Shown here: piece after piece, positions 1-15,000 of the stretch
Numbering within the stretch: the stretch's first letter is position 1
Layout: each line of letters opens with the position of its first letter
NCBI GenBank assembly: GCA_006937955.1
Contig: SSNP01000145.1
Span: forward strand, 1,108,600 to 1,172,599
Reading direction: 5' to 3'
Origin: Pachypanchax playfairii
Taxonomy: Eukaryota; Chordata; Actinopteri; Cyprinodontiformes; Aplocheilidae
DNA: 64,000 nt
Notes under the pieces: model-generated
What the model was told of the DNA's origin: nothing
The model's database searches: none
What the model saw: the letters and a program-made list of their open reading frames with translations, nothing else
Program-made: the position numbers and the translations under genes

Positions 1-93
1 AAAAGATCATCTATGATTAGAAGATGATGCACACTTGGAATTATTTATTAATTATCTATTATTTATTGGTACTGGACATATTGTTAAAGTTAC

Positions 94-3000
94 TTTGAAC
101 TCGTCCAGATTGGCTGGTAGAGTGGCTGGTTTGGCTCCTCCCACAGCGGTCTGGTTCTGACGGGCTGTCGGGGTCTGACCAGAAGCAGAAGGTGCTGTGG
201 TGGTGGTTGTCTGAGCGCTGCGGGAGGGGGAGGGGCCAGAGCTGGTTGTGGGAGCCTGCTCAGCTTGTGGCCTGGATACAGACAGAAAAATACAGTTTTT
301 TTTTAGACTTTTCTCTTTTTGTTTTTACCAAACAAACATTTTAAATTGGCCATTTCATACAAATTTCAGGACTTTATGGTTATTTCTTAAATATTAACCA
401 GTAATATGAAACATTTTATATCTAAACATCAGGAAACACTGATTAACAGACCTTTCAATCTGTCTGCGTTAAAATTCGGGTGGTTCCGTCTCGTTTCGTA
501 TCAGGCTTCGTCAGCAGCTCGTTCATATTCATTATTCGAATTTGCTGGACTCAGATTGGCTAACAAACTAGCCTATGAGAGCAAGGTATACTGTTTCCTG
601 CCCCGCTGCGCATGACAACATCAGACGTCGTGTCTTCCTGTTTGCTACATCTTATGCTAACAGCTTTAGCTAGCAGCATGCTAGGCGTGGTTTCAACTGC
701 AGGAGCTGATGAATACTAACGAACAAAGAAGGTGTGATGAAACAGATACAGGCCGTTCGGACTCGGGTTTTATCACCACCTGCGTAGTTTGAGAGATTAA
801 AACTGAAAGAGAAGTTGTTGACCTGTTTTCACCCACTATGAAGGTAAGAACACCTGTGGAGCTAAAATATTCAACAGAAACCTCCGAAAAACTGTTTTTA
901 ATGGAAGGACCTCTTCAAATAATTTTACACCAACAAATAATGCAAATATAATAATGATGAATGTGCTTCGGAATAAAATATACTCAAGAAAAAGGTGATT
1001 TAAAACATGTTTCAATCATAATGGAGGTTTGGAAATTGAAGTTTACTTCATCAAATATAGAAAGTAGTAACTGTCATGCAAGAGAGAAAATATATTGTCA
1101 TTTTTAGACGCGACTTCTGCTTTGACTAACAACTCACTGTTAAAACCTCTGAAGTGGAAACCACAGCAGAGAAGATCAGGAGGGGAATTTCACACCGTCA
1201 CACACAGACTCAAAGACGCGTCGCGTTCAGGACGTGCTTGACACTCACTTGGGAGGTGCGGGCAGGATGGTGTGGTAGTTGTAGTGCTGCTGTTGCTGAC
1301 TGAGAATCTGCAGCTGCAGAAAGAGCTGCTGCTGCTGGAGCAGCTTGGCGTACGAGGAATCCATCTGAGGAGGACGCTCCTTATCCACCTTCTGGTCAGG
1401 AGGGATGTACTGATGGTACTTTAGTTTCTTCACCTTCAACAAAAGAATTTAAAAAGGGTAAATGCAACTGAACTAGAGGTTATTTAAAGCCTAGAATTCA
1501 TCCAGTCTGGTTCTATATACAACAGATGTAACTAACATAAAAACAACAGGTTTTTTTTCTGCTTACAGGAAACAGTCTCTTCCTTTTTCCTAAAAGTAAA
1601 CTTCTCAGAACAAGTGTTAAAAGTCATAACTAAATATTACAGAGAATCTGTTCTATATTTTTTAAAGGAACAGACACCGAAACTTTCAGAAATCCTCCCG
1701 ATACAGAGGAATGACCTTTCGGTGTTTCTCAGACTGAACTAGATCCTGTAGACATCGGAAATGTACGACTGTTTCACAAAAACATCATCAATCAAAGAGC
1801 TCACTGACCTTGGGCTTGCTGTCCTTTTGTTTCTTAGGTCTCTGTATGGGACGATCTGAATTCGTCTTGGCCTGAGGCGGCAGCCAGGAAACACGGTGAG
1901 AAATGGGATCAGGGGATGAGGGAGGAGAAGATGAGGAAGAGTGATCCAGTTATAGTTGCTCCATAAATAGAGATGAAGATCTTCTCTTAGAAAAAGAAAA
2001 GACAGCATACCTTGACCTGTCCACTCGAGGGACGGGGGGACGCAGACGTCAGCAACATCCCATTAGGTCTTTTTAAAATCGAGGAGGACTCTGACAAATT
2101 CACTGAGGGAGGAGGTGGAGGAGGAGGTGGAGGAGGAGGTGGCTGTGTAAGAAACTGACATGAAGATGGTAACATTAGTTCCTCACTTTCAAGCTCAGAT
2201 CATGTTTGTTTTATCAGAAAGTTACCCGTGTGGGGGACATGTCCCCGTTCTGGGTGAGCCCGTCGGTGGGGGACAGCTGAGTGACAGAGCTCAGCGGAGA
2301 GTCGTGATTGGTGAGCTGGTCTGGAGACAGAGCATCACTGCTGTCCTCGTCTAACGAGGAGCTCTCCCCTCCGGCTCCCTTCGGGGAATCTGAAACGCAG
2401 CAGAAATCTTTAATCCAACATTTTTTATTCCATGTTTTAAAATTCTGATGTTTGTAAATTTGAAACGATAAAAAACAAAACACTGAAATTTCCTTTTCAA
2501 AACAAACCGTCAAGCCAAGTATTTAGCAATCAGAATGACTAACTTTAGGGAAGTTATACAACATGTTGTTTCATTTTACAATACTCAGTTATGTCCAAAC
2601 AAAGATGATGCATAACTTTTATAATGCCGTTCTGTGGTGATGAAAACGTTGTAACGTTTTCAAGCAGCTAAAGCGGGTGTGTTTATACACTCAGCTGAGA
2701 ACAAACACCTTGAGATCACTCAGGTGACGTGTGTAACTAAATTTTGGATGTGTTAAAACACCACCGGAAGTTATTGGTACAAAGTCAACATGTTTTGTTT
2801 ACGTGAATGTGCCTTAATCTGTCCAGAGCCTGCGCACCTAAGAGCTGCTGAATGTTGTGCAACTGTTATTTGTGTTACAGCATATGACTTCCTGTCTAAG
2901 AAAGCTTGTTAAAATGTTGCAAACTGTTTTCAGTTGTTGAACTGTTTGTGATCTACTCTGCTGTATTTACTGCCCATGTTGACATGCTTTATGTTTTCAT

Positions 3001-6000
3001 ACAGTGATTTTGTGATGTAAGTGGTTACCTAGCAGTGAGTGCTGCAGAGAGCAGCTGACCGACAGGATGTTCTTGTGGACCAGTTCAATCGGACCGGGTC
3101 TGTGAGAGATCTTGTCGTTGAGGTCGTCGGCCAGTCGCGCTCGCTTCAGCTTCAGCTGCTTGGCCTGCAGGGACGGTTCTGCCGACGTTTCTGCAGAACA
3201 CACAGCGCCACGCAGACAGGCAAACTCGTTAATCAGCTGATTCTTTAGGAATCCTAAGGCTCCTGCAGAAGATCTGTTTAAAACACTGTAATAGGAGGAA
3301 GGTCTTCTGAAGATGATAAAGACTGAGCTCTGAGTTGCACCACTTCCTTCATTTGTTTCAAAGTCAGTTTTAAAACCAAAAAGGCAGATGAATCGATTTG
3401 ATAACGAGCGAAACACCACAGAGAAGAACACACTGAGACGCTTTCTGCACACGTCACATCTGTCCTTAAAAACATGTAATTATGGTTCTACTGACGAGAT
3501 TATAAACTGGATTTCTGTAGCTGAATGAGAGGTTCTACAGTTCTTCTGTAGATCCATTAAAGTGACTGAGTACACAGATAAATGCAGAACAGTGTGTTTA
3601 CTTTGATACGAACTGGTTCCTGTTTCCATATAATATTCTTTAATTTCTAAAAAGCTGATTTTATCTGACTTAAAACATCATGTGTTGCAATTATAGGTTA
3701 AAAAATCCAAAACAAAAAAATGCAGAATTTTTGTGTTAACCTAAACTTACCCTCAAGAATGTGCATCCTGACCAACTCAGAGCGCTCCGGACGGCTCCGG
3801 ATCTTCCTCTTGAGGTAGTCCTCGGTCTGCCCTCCCCAAAAAAACAAAACAACATCAGCCATGCAAAATGTAAAAACAAGAAACACACAGGGAATGACTC
3901 CAAGTACAATGAAAACTCTGAGAAAGTGAAGAATAAAGAATGAGGGAGAGGAAGCACATCTTGCAAGCCTTAACAGGGAACTCATTCTAGTACGATCTCG
4001 TTTGAACATCCTCAGCTCATGTTGCTTCATAGTGCAGAAGCCACTTTTTTTAAAATTTCTTACACATTTTTGAACAAACTTTCTAAATGTGCGACGCAGG
4101 AAACTGGCTGTAGTTAAGAAACTCACCCTTGCTCGCTCCAGACTCCTCCGCTGTTCGTGAAAGGCTGCAGGGCTCTTCAGCGCTGCACCGAGATGTGGGG
4201 AAAAAGAAAAAGAGACCGACTCAGTGAATTCAGGACCTGAAGATCCTTTCAGCAAGTGATGATTTGAAAGTTGCCTCAGCAACAGAGGAAGACAGACTTA
4301 AAACAGAAGTAGCAGCTAGATATGAGAAGATCACAAGTACTTTTCTAAACCACACTCTTGTGACATCTTTATAAATTGACAAGCTGTTTTCTGCAGTGGA
4401 CACAACCTCCGAAACAGTTTCTCAAAGTGTTTTTAATAGAGTTCATTTTGCAGTTCTGGTCTGTTTTGGGGGCTTTTACACTGAAATAGCTGAAGGAAGT
4501 GGGGAGAAATGATCGAGACGTTCAACTTTGAGGAAGTAAATATTTGCAGTATTTTTAGCTTCAACTTTACAATAAGTTTTACTAACTGGTGTCTACAATT
4601 GTAGCTCCAAAAAATCAAGACAAGTTTTAATTTTGACTTGAAGATAACGTTGACGGCTGCAGTCACAGAACAGACTTAGGACTAGAGGTTGTTTCAGAGA
4701 CCGTCTGGCTGCATGGTTGTATGAATGATGGCTTCTGGCTGCGAGTCTGAGGGACTCCAGCACTTGATGGACACCAGGGAATTTGAGTGGATCCAAAGTG
4801 AGTGATAGATGACTGCACTCATAAAGAAAATCCAAATCCATCAGTGAACTCAGCCTCAGTCTGTTGTGTTTCCAAAGTGTGTGTGTGTGTGTGTGTGGGG
4901 GGGGGGGGGTCATGGTACTTGGAACTTGTAACCAAGTTTAATAAAGTTACAGGAAAAATGTGTTTGTCTGAGGAAGGACACTGGAGGACAGTGGTGGTAA
5001 CGATGATGTAACTAGTGTTAAATCTGATTGGTTAAGAGCTGGTGAAACCCCTGCTGAGGGGGAGTGAGTTCCGACAGTGTGGCTACAGCAGGGATTGGGT
5101 GGGGGGGGTCAAAAGCATTCCTTATGTCACAAACCGAAAATGTTTAAAGGAGACCAACATATCAGCTGCAGTGGAGCAAGAGCACAATCCTCCATTAAAT
5201 CCAACTCGTCTCTGACGGTATATAAACTGTATATAAAAGGTGGAACATGTCTCCGTCTGCTGAACAAAGTTAAAATCAAAACATCCCATTTACTGGAGAA
5301 GCCATGTTGTAAGTTAGAACCAGTCTGTCACTCTCAGTGAAACAATGTACCTGCGTCCAGTTTACAATCAGTTTTACAAATACATGTAAATTAGTTGATG
5401 TGGTGTCACATAATGATTTAATGGTCTTTTAAAAGTCTAAATAAACATCCAGTAAATGACGTTGTACACAATCATGATTTCTAACATTAACTATAGAGCT
5501 ACACATGGAAGCAGCTAGTTGGAGTAACTCTGTGATTTCACTGCCAGTTTTTATCTTTTTTAAATTATTTTATTCTGATTGAGATGCTGTAAAGACTGAA
5601 GGTTTTTGCATAATTTGTAACATTTTAGCCACTTATGATGCGTAACCATAGCAATGAGAGACTTGTTTACAAGAAGAGCAGCTATCAGGCACGAATACTC
5701 AAACTGAGACCCCCAAATCCCTGATGAGGTAAAAAGAAGAAGATGTAGATGCAGATCAGGAGCAAAGTGAAGAGAGGGAGGAAGTTTAAACCTTTTTCCA
5801 TCAGTCAGTCTGACGCATGTGAGATAATAAGACTGATAAACTTGAAATACAGTTGAAAACTCAGCTGTTTTTCACTGAGACGTGGCTGAAGGAGCAGATC
5901 CTGGACTCCAGTGTGTCTCTGGCTTTCAGACGACACAGACAGATTTGAAGAGGAGAAACAAAAGAAAAGGAGTTTGTCAACTGAAAAGCTGGTTCTGTTC

Positions 6001-9000
6001 TGGGGACTGAATGAGGATGAAGAACATGATGGAGAACCCTCATCATCCACTTCACAACACAGTAACTAAACAACAGAGTGTCTTCAGATCCAACAGAGAC
6101 CACAGCTAGAACCCTCTACAGGAGGACCTTCCCGTCTACAGCTAGAACCCACTAGAATGACTCTGAAGAAACAATGAGTTACTAAAACATCTCATTTAAT
6201 AAAGTCTCATTGAGTTGAATTTAAATTAATGATCTCTAAATGTTCCACAAACGAGTTGGTTAATAAAATTGTTCATCTCTGATCTGCAGCCGAAATAATA
6301 AATAATACTGATATGATTCAACACATTAAAATATTTATACATTCACAGTTTCAATATTCTAGACTTTCCCAGACACAAATTTCAGTTTTTGTGTAATTTC
6401 AACCATCCGAGTACCAAAATATTCAGCTCAGACTGAAATGACACATCAGGAAAACAAGTTGCCTGTTTGTTATTTATAACACAACATTCATTTTGTTTAA
6501 CTATATTCCAGTTCTGAATGTAAAAATACAACATATCAGAACAAGTAACTAAAAAAATCTTTATTTTTTTTTACACGACGTGCAACAGATTCTTTAAACT
6601 GAGCTTGACTCACAAAGTGAACTAAAACCATAATTATTACTTTCTTTACTAATAAATACAAAAAACAAGTCAATGAAAACTTAATTTCATTCTCAGTCAA
6701 TAACATTTAAATGTGACTTATCAGATTGTTTGCACAGTTGATCTTTGACCTGCGAGGTTAGAATAAACTATATTTGGCTTAACAGACATAAAATTTAGAG
6801 ACAAAAACAGGCAGCTAAGTGTTTTAATATGATCAGCTCAAACCCACCATGTTTATTTTAAAAAACTACTTGTGTTACAACAGGAACTTAAGAGGAACTG
6901 AAAAATCTTTCTGTTCAGAACTTTCACTTTTAGTTCGAATCGAACAGCCTGACAATGACCCCATGAGCTCCATGAAACTTATAAGAACAATAAGAGACTG
7001 TCAGCTCACAGCTTAATACTCATCCAACAAGGTTTCTATTAAATTATCACAGGCGTCAAGACACTGAATCACTGTGATCATTTGTTTAAAAGTGATTTTT
7101 TTGTGCATTTTTCCCAGATTTGAATGTTTACCTGTAAACATGATAGTAGGACAGCAGAACAACAACACTCAGCTTCACTGCAGCATCTGGTCCAAGAAGT
7201 TTCTCAAGATGATTTAGAATTTAAATATCAGTTACTGAGAGAGAGGATGGAAAGTCAGTCATTCACACCACCCTCAGTTGTAAAACCAGTGTGAAGCGTT
7301 GCCGCAGTAAAAACTGACCGTCTTCTGTTCAGTTCTCACAGAAAATGACTCACTTATCGCTGCAACAGCTGAAAACACATTCTGAACATGTTCAAATCCT
7401 CAAAGACGCAGTGACCAAACCAAAGTTTGAATGCATTTTACAAAAAAATACCTTTTTATTTCACTTCAAACCAAATGATGAGATCATATGTTCAGAGAAC
7501 GTATGTAAGATCTAGATTGTGAAAAAGATCTTTCTAGGTCAAAAAATACTGCCGTTGCATATAAAAATAGGTTTCCACCATCCAGATGTGCAGTTTGGTT
7601 TTAAAAACAATTCTATAAAAGTATGTTTGTATTTTTGTGATGCATGTTCTGTAAAAGTCAAAGAGAATCAAGTTGTTTAGTCCTCAAAGTTCAGACCAAC
7701 AACCAACAACTTTTTAAACAGCTGTGCAGTCAAAACATCTCTGAAGGATTTGAACCCTCGTGTCTCCTTAAATTCATCTTCTCTTGTTCTACGTTTTATT
7801 TCAGTCTTCACAGCAGAAGGCTGATCCCAGTGCAGCAACAGTCTGGTGTTAAAACACACAGTAGCAACTAAACATGGTTTAATAACCCAGTTAACCAAGT
7901 CTGTTATACTGAAGCAGGAAAACATGGTGCACGACCACAGTCTTGAGGACTGGATTTAGTGACCAGTGACAGACTGGATATGGTGTGAAGTTTAACTGAC
8001 ACGTACATTTTCAGATGTGTGTCAGTTCATTTCATCTTTCTGCTGATAGAATCCAATCTGATTAATTATTCGATGAAAATTCTGCAAGCAGGTTTGTTTC
8101 TTCAGGCATCAACTTGAAAAACGGTATTTAGATTTGTGCATGAAGACGGTCTCTCCTGTAAAATTTATTTATGTTTATTATAGCTGCTGTTCAGCTGTAT
8201 TATCTTCTCATTGGTGATGCCTACAGCTTAAAACACCAGGTGTGCAGGTGAAACTTTTAGCCCTGTATCATAAGTATCAGGCTTCACTTTTATACAGCTG
8301 AAATAGACGGAGACATGTTGTCCATCTTTACACAGAGTGGTTGAATGAAGCTCATATCAGGATAAAACTCAGGAAGCCCTTCTGACCTAGAGTCGCTGCT
8401 CAGTAAGTCTTTAACAACAACTTTAATTGGGGTCGCAACATCTAAAAATGCAGCTTTTCACATCTACCGCTTTTGATGTGCAAGTCTCAAAACAGGAAGT
8501 GAATGGCAAAGAAGAGGAAGCTGCCATACTTGATAACACAAAGTGGCACAATTAAACATGACAGATGGAGAATGAGCACACACACACCAATAATACAGAT
8601 AAGAGTTGACATTTCAGCAGAAAACTGAAAGAAAACAAACATCTCAACTTTCAGAAAACTCACAGAATAAAAGAAATAGTTAAACAAAACATTTACAAAC
8701 ATCCAGTCGGAGCTGTAGATTACCCAACATGTGTCGACAGAGAGGCTGATTAAAGACAGAACCAAACGATCATAAACAAACTAACACTAGCAGACAGCTG
8801 TACAGTTTGATGTGCTGTCCAGTGCAGCAGCTGGAAAGTGTTCACACTTTGACCTCAGGTCAGTTAAGGGTCACACACACTCTAAAAACACTAACATTAT
8901 CCACACGATCATTAAAAAGGATTCTACAGTCATTTCAAGATTTTATGTTTTTACAGTATAAATTATAAAGTATTTGGACCATTGGCAACAAACACAGCAC

Positions 9001-12000
9001 AAATTAAATTAAAATAGTCCTGACAATTCAGCATGCATGTTTGAAGAGTACAAATACATACAAACAGAACATGCGTGTAGCTTCAGAGGTTTGAGACTTA
9101 CGTGGCATGATCCCTTGACTGACCAGCTCCTCTCGTGTGCGTCTCTGCTGAAGCTTGAGCTGGAGAACTGCATGAAGACAGAAGAGAAAGTCGGTGAACG
9201 CTGGTGAAAGTAGGAAGAGATGGAGCTCTGAGCGTCGCTGTCAGCAGTTCTTCCACCACTTGTAGATAAATAAACACCAAAAGGTGCATGTATGTGTTCG
9301 GTCTGGCATGAAGACGACCTGCAGTCTCAGTCAGTGAGTTCATCGCTTCATTTCCCAACTTACTAATTTTTTTAAGTTACATCGAAGGCGGGTATAAAAT
9401 GGGTGTGAACAGACTACAACACACTTCCTGTTTCTGTTTTTTTTTTTTTAGTCTGTACAGAAAGAGTGTGGAGATATCAGTCAGAGCAGTAATCATTCAT
9501 CAAGAGTCAAAGAGAGCGGAAAGAGCAAATGCAGCAAAAAAGATAAAAAAAAACCTTCAAACAACAGAAAGATAACAAGGTGAATTGAAACCAAACCCGC
9601 TTAGTTTAAAAAGTAGATGCAGCATGTGGCCCGCTGCACCGTCATTTCAAAACAGGAAGCATACGTTACATAACGCAGAAGCTGGGAGAGACTTTTACAG
9701 AACACAATGCCTGGCAAAGACCACGATGACCTTTTGATGTTATAAATCCAACTCATTTCTGTACCTGTCACAGTTAAACTAATCTACAGAGAATCAGCTG
9801 TGACAGATCATGTGACCTTCACGGTATCAGGACAGCAGGAAGTGGAAGGTAGTCATCCTTTAAACCCTCCTGGTTTATACTGTAATATAAAACCTGACTG
9901 TCAGCCGTTATTTACTTTTCATGTTGTCTTATGATGTTGTATATATGTTAAAGCTGCTGCTCACTCAAGGGACTCAACTAAGATTAGCTTTCTGGATTCA
10001 TCCCTCTGGAGGTTTTCCAGGCATGTCCCACTTGAAGGAGAACCCGGGGCAAATCCAGAACTCACTGGAGGGGTTATAAATCCTCCCAGAACAGGGAATG
10101 CATTGGGATCCAATGGGAGCAGCAGGAGAAGGATGTCTGGAATTCCCTCCTATTACTGTCATGACCTGACTGTTGATGAACAAGGGAAGATGGATGGACT
10201 GGTGATCATGATCTCGAATTTAAAGTTATGTTTTTAGAAATACAAAAAAATTAAATAAAAATCCATGCACATCTCTCCCATCTGAAAACAAGTTAAACTG
10301 CTGCTTTAAAGAACTGGATGCAAGCTCCAGATCTACAGCTAAATGTTACATACTATCATAGAAGAATATAAGAAGTTAAAAATCAGGACAGAGAAGTAGA
10401 ATAAAAATTTGCAGAATGACCACGTCATGGCATGTGTGTTGTAAATCCTCCTTATTAACTTCACTGCAACACGCTGACAATGGAGGGAAGTGATGTGAAC
10501 TTTTCAGCCTGTGACATAAATAACAAACATCGCCGTGACAGAAACGTTCACTGGTTTGTAGCGTCACTGTTTGTTGAAGTTGTCCAGTAATCGTTACTGC
10601 ACTGCTACTGTGCTGCTTGGCAGGAGCATGTTTCTAATTTCAAACTGAAGATGCAACATACACCTACAGTCCATCTCTGTTTTAGTTCTCAGAATTCAAT
10701 AACATCAGAAGGGCAACGAGTACGTCGTACCCTGATCCTATTCTGACTGAAATAAACAGTCAAATGAGACCCTTGTTTTCTGTGCACCAGCTGTCCCTGT
10801 TGAAGTGCTGTGTGTATGTGTATGTAGTACACACTGCTGAAGATTCCCAAGTATTTCTGGACAGAGTTTATGTCTGCTGCTCTGAGGACAAGCAGCACCT
10901 GTCCTCTTCCCACATACAGAGTGACATCACTGTACTCGCAGGATTAAAAACCAAACAAACGTTTCGCTGCTGCTTCTATAAAAACACTTTGGCCTGGACG
11001 ACAACGCTGTAGCTCTAATAAATTAATGTCAGCACCCCTTCGTGGCATCATCATCAGCTCTTCTTCTTCACTGGCTGTCCCAGCTCCCCTCTGTTAGTTT
11101 TACAGTGGTACGTTCCACATCTCCAGGCACCAGTCTAACACTGGAGATTCCTCTCTGGAAGCAATAACATGTCAGTCCAGTATCGTAAAAACAGATCTAA
11201 ACACGCCCTGTGGGTCTGTATATATGAAGCAACTACAAGATCTATTTGCGCTTAGAGCTAAATGTTAGGGAACACACAAGTTTCCTACATTTGCACATAC
11301 ACGTATAAAAGGGGTGTGCAGGCGTGTTCTGAGTGTGGCATGCAGGATAAGATGCCACACCACTTTGAACATCCAGAAAAAAATCTTGCAATTTTCCCTC
11401 TACGCCTACCCTCAACTTCCACAAGCCCCCGGAGACACTTGACAAACTTTTTAACTCAATGCTGCCCGTTTTCTGACCCGTTCTTCTCCTAATGTCTAAT
11501 ATTTGTTAATGAGCGACCTGTAAACATCGTCTGTGTAATTCAGTTTAAGATTAGAACATTGGCTCATGAGGTCAAGCTGAGCATGCACATCAAAGACAGC
11601 AACACTAATGAAAAGACAAAACAAGCACCCCCTAGTGGCTGGCTTCAGTATATGTTTTAGGTCCCGCCCCTTTTATGTAAATGAATGGGACATTTTCCTA
11701 AATAAAGTACTAAAATACAGCTTAGATCATTTTTTTTCCAGGTGGTTTAATCCTCACATACATTATTAAGAGTCTCATTAAGAGTTACAGAAGTTGCTTA
11801 ATTGCAGTCATTAAAAGGTTGTGCTACTAAACATTGGGTTAGTTTTTTTTTTTTTTTAACATTGTGTTGTGCCACAAAATTTTGGGAAATATATCAACTT
11901 CATTTTTGGAGGGAGACGAAAATGCGTTGTCTATGATATATATATGCTGATGGTAGTTTGATACAATTCTTTTTTTTGCATTGTTTGATATTCTTTATTT

Positions 12001-15000
12001 TTAATGAGCCCATTTCATTAAAAACAGTTTTTCTGAGGTTTCTGTTGAATATTTTAACTCCACAGGTGTTCTTACCTTCATAGTGGGTGTGAAAACAGGT
12101 CAACAACTTCTCTTTCAGTTTTATCTCTCCAACTACGCAGGTGGTGATAAATACGGCCTGTATTTGTTACGTCACAACCCCTTTCCTCATTAGTATTCAT
12201 CAGCTCCTGCAGTTGAGACTATGCCTAGCATGATGCTGGCTAAAAGCCGTTAGCATAAGACGTATCAAACCGGAAGAGACTCAGTGTGCTGTTGCCATGC
12301 GCAGCGGGGCAGGAAACAGTATACCTTGATCTCATAGGCTAGTTTGTTAGCCAATCAGAGTTCAGCAAATTAGCATTATGAATATTAATGAGTTGGAGCC
12401 GAAGCCAGGCCAATCTTCACGCAGACAGATTGAAATGTCTGTAAATCAGTGTTTTCTAACATTTTTTTAGATATAAAATGTTTCATATTACAGGTTAATA
12501 CTTCAGAAATAACCACAAAGTCATGAAATTTACATGAAATTGTCTCAGAGGCAACCTTCCAAATTTGACATTTTTCCAATAATAACTAATAAAATAATGA
12601 CCATTGAGCTATTTTTCCTTAGTGTGGCCTGACAGGATGAATTATCCCTTTTCAGAAAATAATTTATTAGTAAACACACGTCTTGTTGATGGTGACTGGT
12701 TAAGCATTTGTAAATAAGTGTGGATAAAAGAGAATATGTCTTTGCTCTTTAGAGGCACACTGGTGAGTTAAATCAGGTTTGAGGGTCACTTTGTTTAAAT
12801 TAGGAAAGGGATGAGAAGGCAGAGCAGTTTTATTGGAATACTGGGACACAGACAAAGCTCGTCTCTGTAACAAGCAAAGAGACGCAGTGAAGATGGAAGA
12901 GACAGAAACTTTTACAGGTTTAAGAAGAAGAAGCAACTGCTGGAAACCAGATAATTAACTCAAAAGTTTATCGCTAACTGGAGGTTACTTCTTTACAACT
13001 ACACAAGGCTCAAAAAGATCATTTCTTCATTTGAAGATTAACATGTAAGTCTACACATGTTGATACAACTTTAAAAATCATATTTTAAATTCAAATTTGC
13101 TGAATAAGCTCATTAATGAACAGGTTGATTCCTGATAAATGTAGTAATTAATTGCAGCATTTTGCTGCAACAAACTTGCAGAGTGATTTATAATTACTAC
13201 AGAAAATAAGTTTTAAAAAGGATTTAAATGGAGGCTCAAGGATTAGGACATAAAAAAATAAATAATTGTAAAATAAGTTACACCAGGAGATCAGACAGAG
13301 AGTCAAGATGCCAACTAGGTTAATCCTGCAGTGCTGATGTCTGAGTGGATCTGTTTTAAACATGTCTGCGTTTGTTTCTGTCCCCAAAAAACCCCAGTTG
13401 ATAAAACTAAGCCTCGATATTACCAACCACACACAAAGTTAAAACAAAATCTCCACAGTGGGTGAGAAAGTGGGCACAAGAAGCAGAAAGCATAAAGAAT
13501 CTCATCACTACATTCCCGCTCAACCAGACCCTTTCATTGGCCGTGACACTTGGCACGAGCGTCGGAAATATGCCACAGTGAAAACGCTCAGAGTGCATGA
13601 GCTCATCATTTGTACTGTTCGACTGCGTCTGTTGAACAGTGATGAATGCGGCTCCTGACCGCAGCAAATGTTTCCACACATTGGTGAGACAGGAAAGAAG
13701 CTCTGGAGGGCAGAAACAACGCAAGGTTAAAGGTCATTCACACCTACTGCGCCACGCTGCACCACCGAGGAGCCAAATGACAACAAGAGAAAGGTGTACT
13801 GAATGTTAATCGTCTTAAAGTTCACACAACGTGAGTCCAATTCTAAAAGATACCAGCTTTCTGTAACTCACATTACTCACACTTTCTCTACATGGTAGAA
13901 CTGAAAGATTTTGCAGCGTTAGGAGCAAAAATCCAAACCGGTTCATTCTGACAGATGTGATTTAATAATGCAACCTCACATTACATTAACTGTTGTTATA
14001 TAAAACGAAGAACACGATTCTCCTTTTCTTCTCTCTCCATCTTCAGCCCTCTCACCTTCCAGGAATGTTTTGTGTCATCTTTAACTCTGGTCCAAGTTTG
14101 TAATGAATGTTGGTTATAAACATTTTTTTGAAAGAGCAGCGCTAACACAGATCATACCAAATTAGGACGCTGTATTCTCAAACAGGAGCAACTAGCATGA
14201 TCTGCTTAACCAAAACATTTTAGTATATCCTATAAAAGCTGCTAACTATTAGTAAACACTTTTAAAGTCATGTTTTGATGTTACAGTTCATATTTTATGT
14301 ATGATGATGCATATGTCCATCTATTAAGCCCATTTCCTGGATAGTAATGTCTAATAAAATGCAGCAATAAGCATAAACACACTGAAGAAACACACTAACA
14401 TTTGCATGAATGGAGGTTTAAAAACAAATAAAAAATATTAATTAATCATTATTACGTTACATACGTTATTAAAGATATGATGGAGATTTACTGCAGTCCA
14501 AGTTTATTATGATAATTCTTTGTCACATACGTTTAACATTATTTACATGTTATTTCTCAGTTTAGAAGTTATTCTGCAAACCCCATAAACTAAGGTTGGG
14601 CGATTGCACGAATTTATCGACCATCGACGATAGGTTGAACCATTTGACGATTGCTTATTTAAGGGCGATTTTTTTTTGCCCACTCATGAAGTCAGCTTGA
14701 CACAAGTAAAGTTGGACTGAATGAAAGCAAGAGTATAATTCTGTAAAGGCAATCTATACAGTTTATGATGAGGCTTAAACAACTACGATTTAAAAGTCAG
14801 AGCAAGACAGTTCACTCTCTTCTGAAACTGCGGGCGCACGCTTTGCGTCATGTGCTGCAGGTGACGGGTAATTCTTTTTTTTATAACAGAAAGAAAAAAA
14901 AGGCAGTTGCTGGAAGTAAATGTTTATTCAAACAATAATATACATTTATGGGAATACGAGACCGGGTTCTTTTGTGACTTTTGTGACCCAGTGACTGTAT

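Noticed and set aside
406..615. 69-codon plus-strand ORF in repeat copy A
   Set aside because: Lies wholly in the interspersed repeat and is broken in the second copy.
3698..4282. 194-codon minus-strand ORF starting MLRQLSNHHL
   Set aside because: It runs through two mrtfa exons and the intron between them; the exon parts are explained by mrtfa and the rest is intron.
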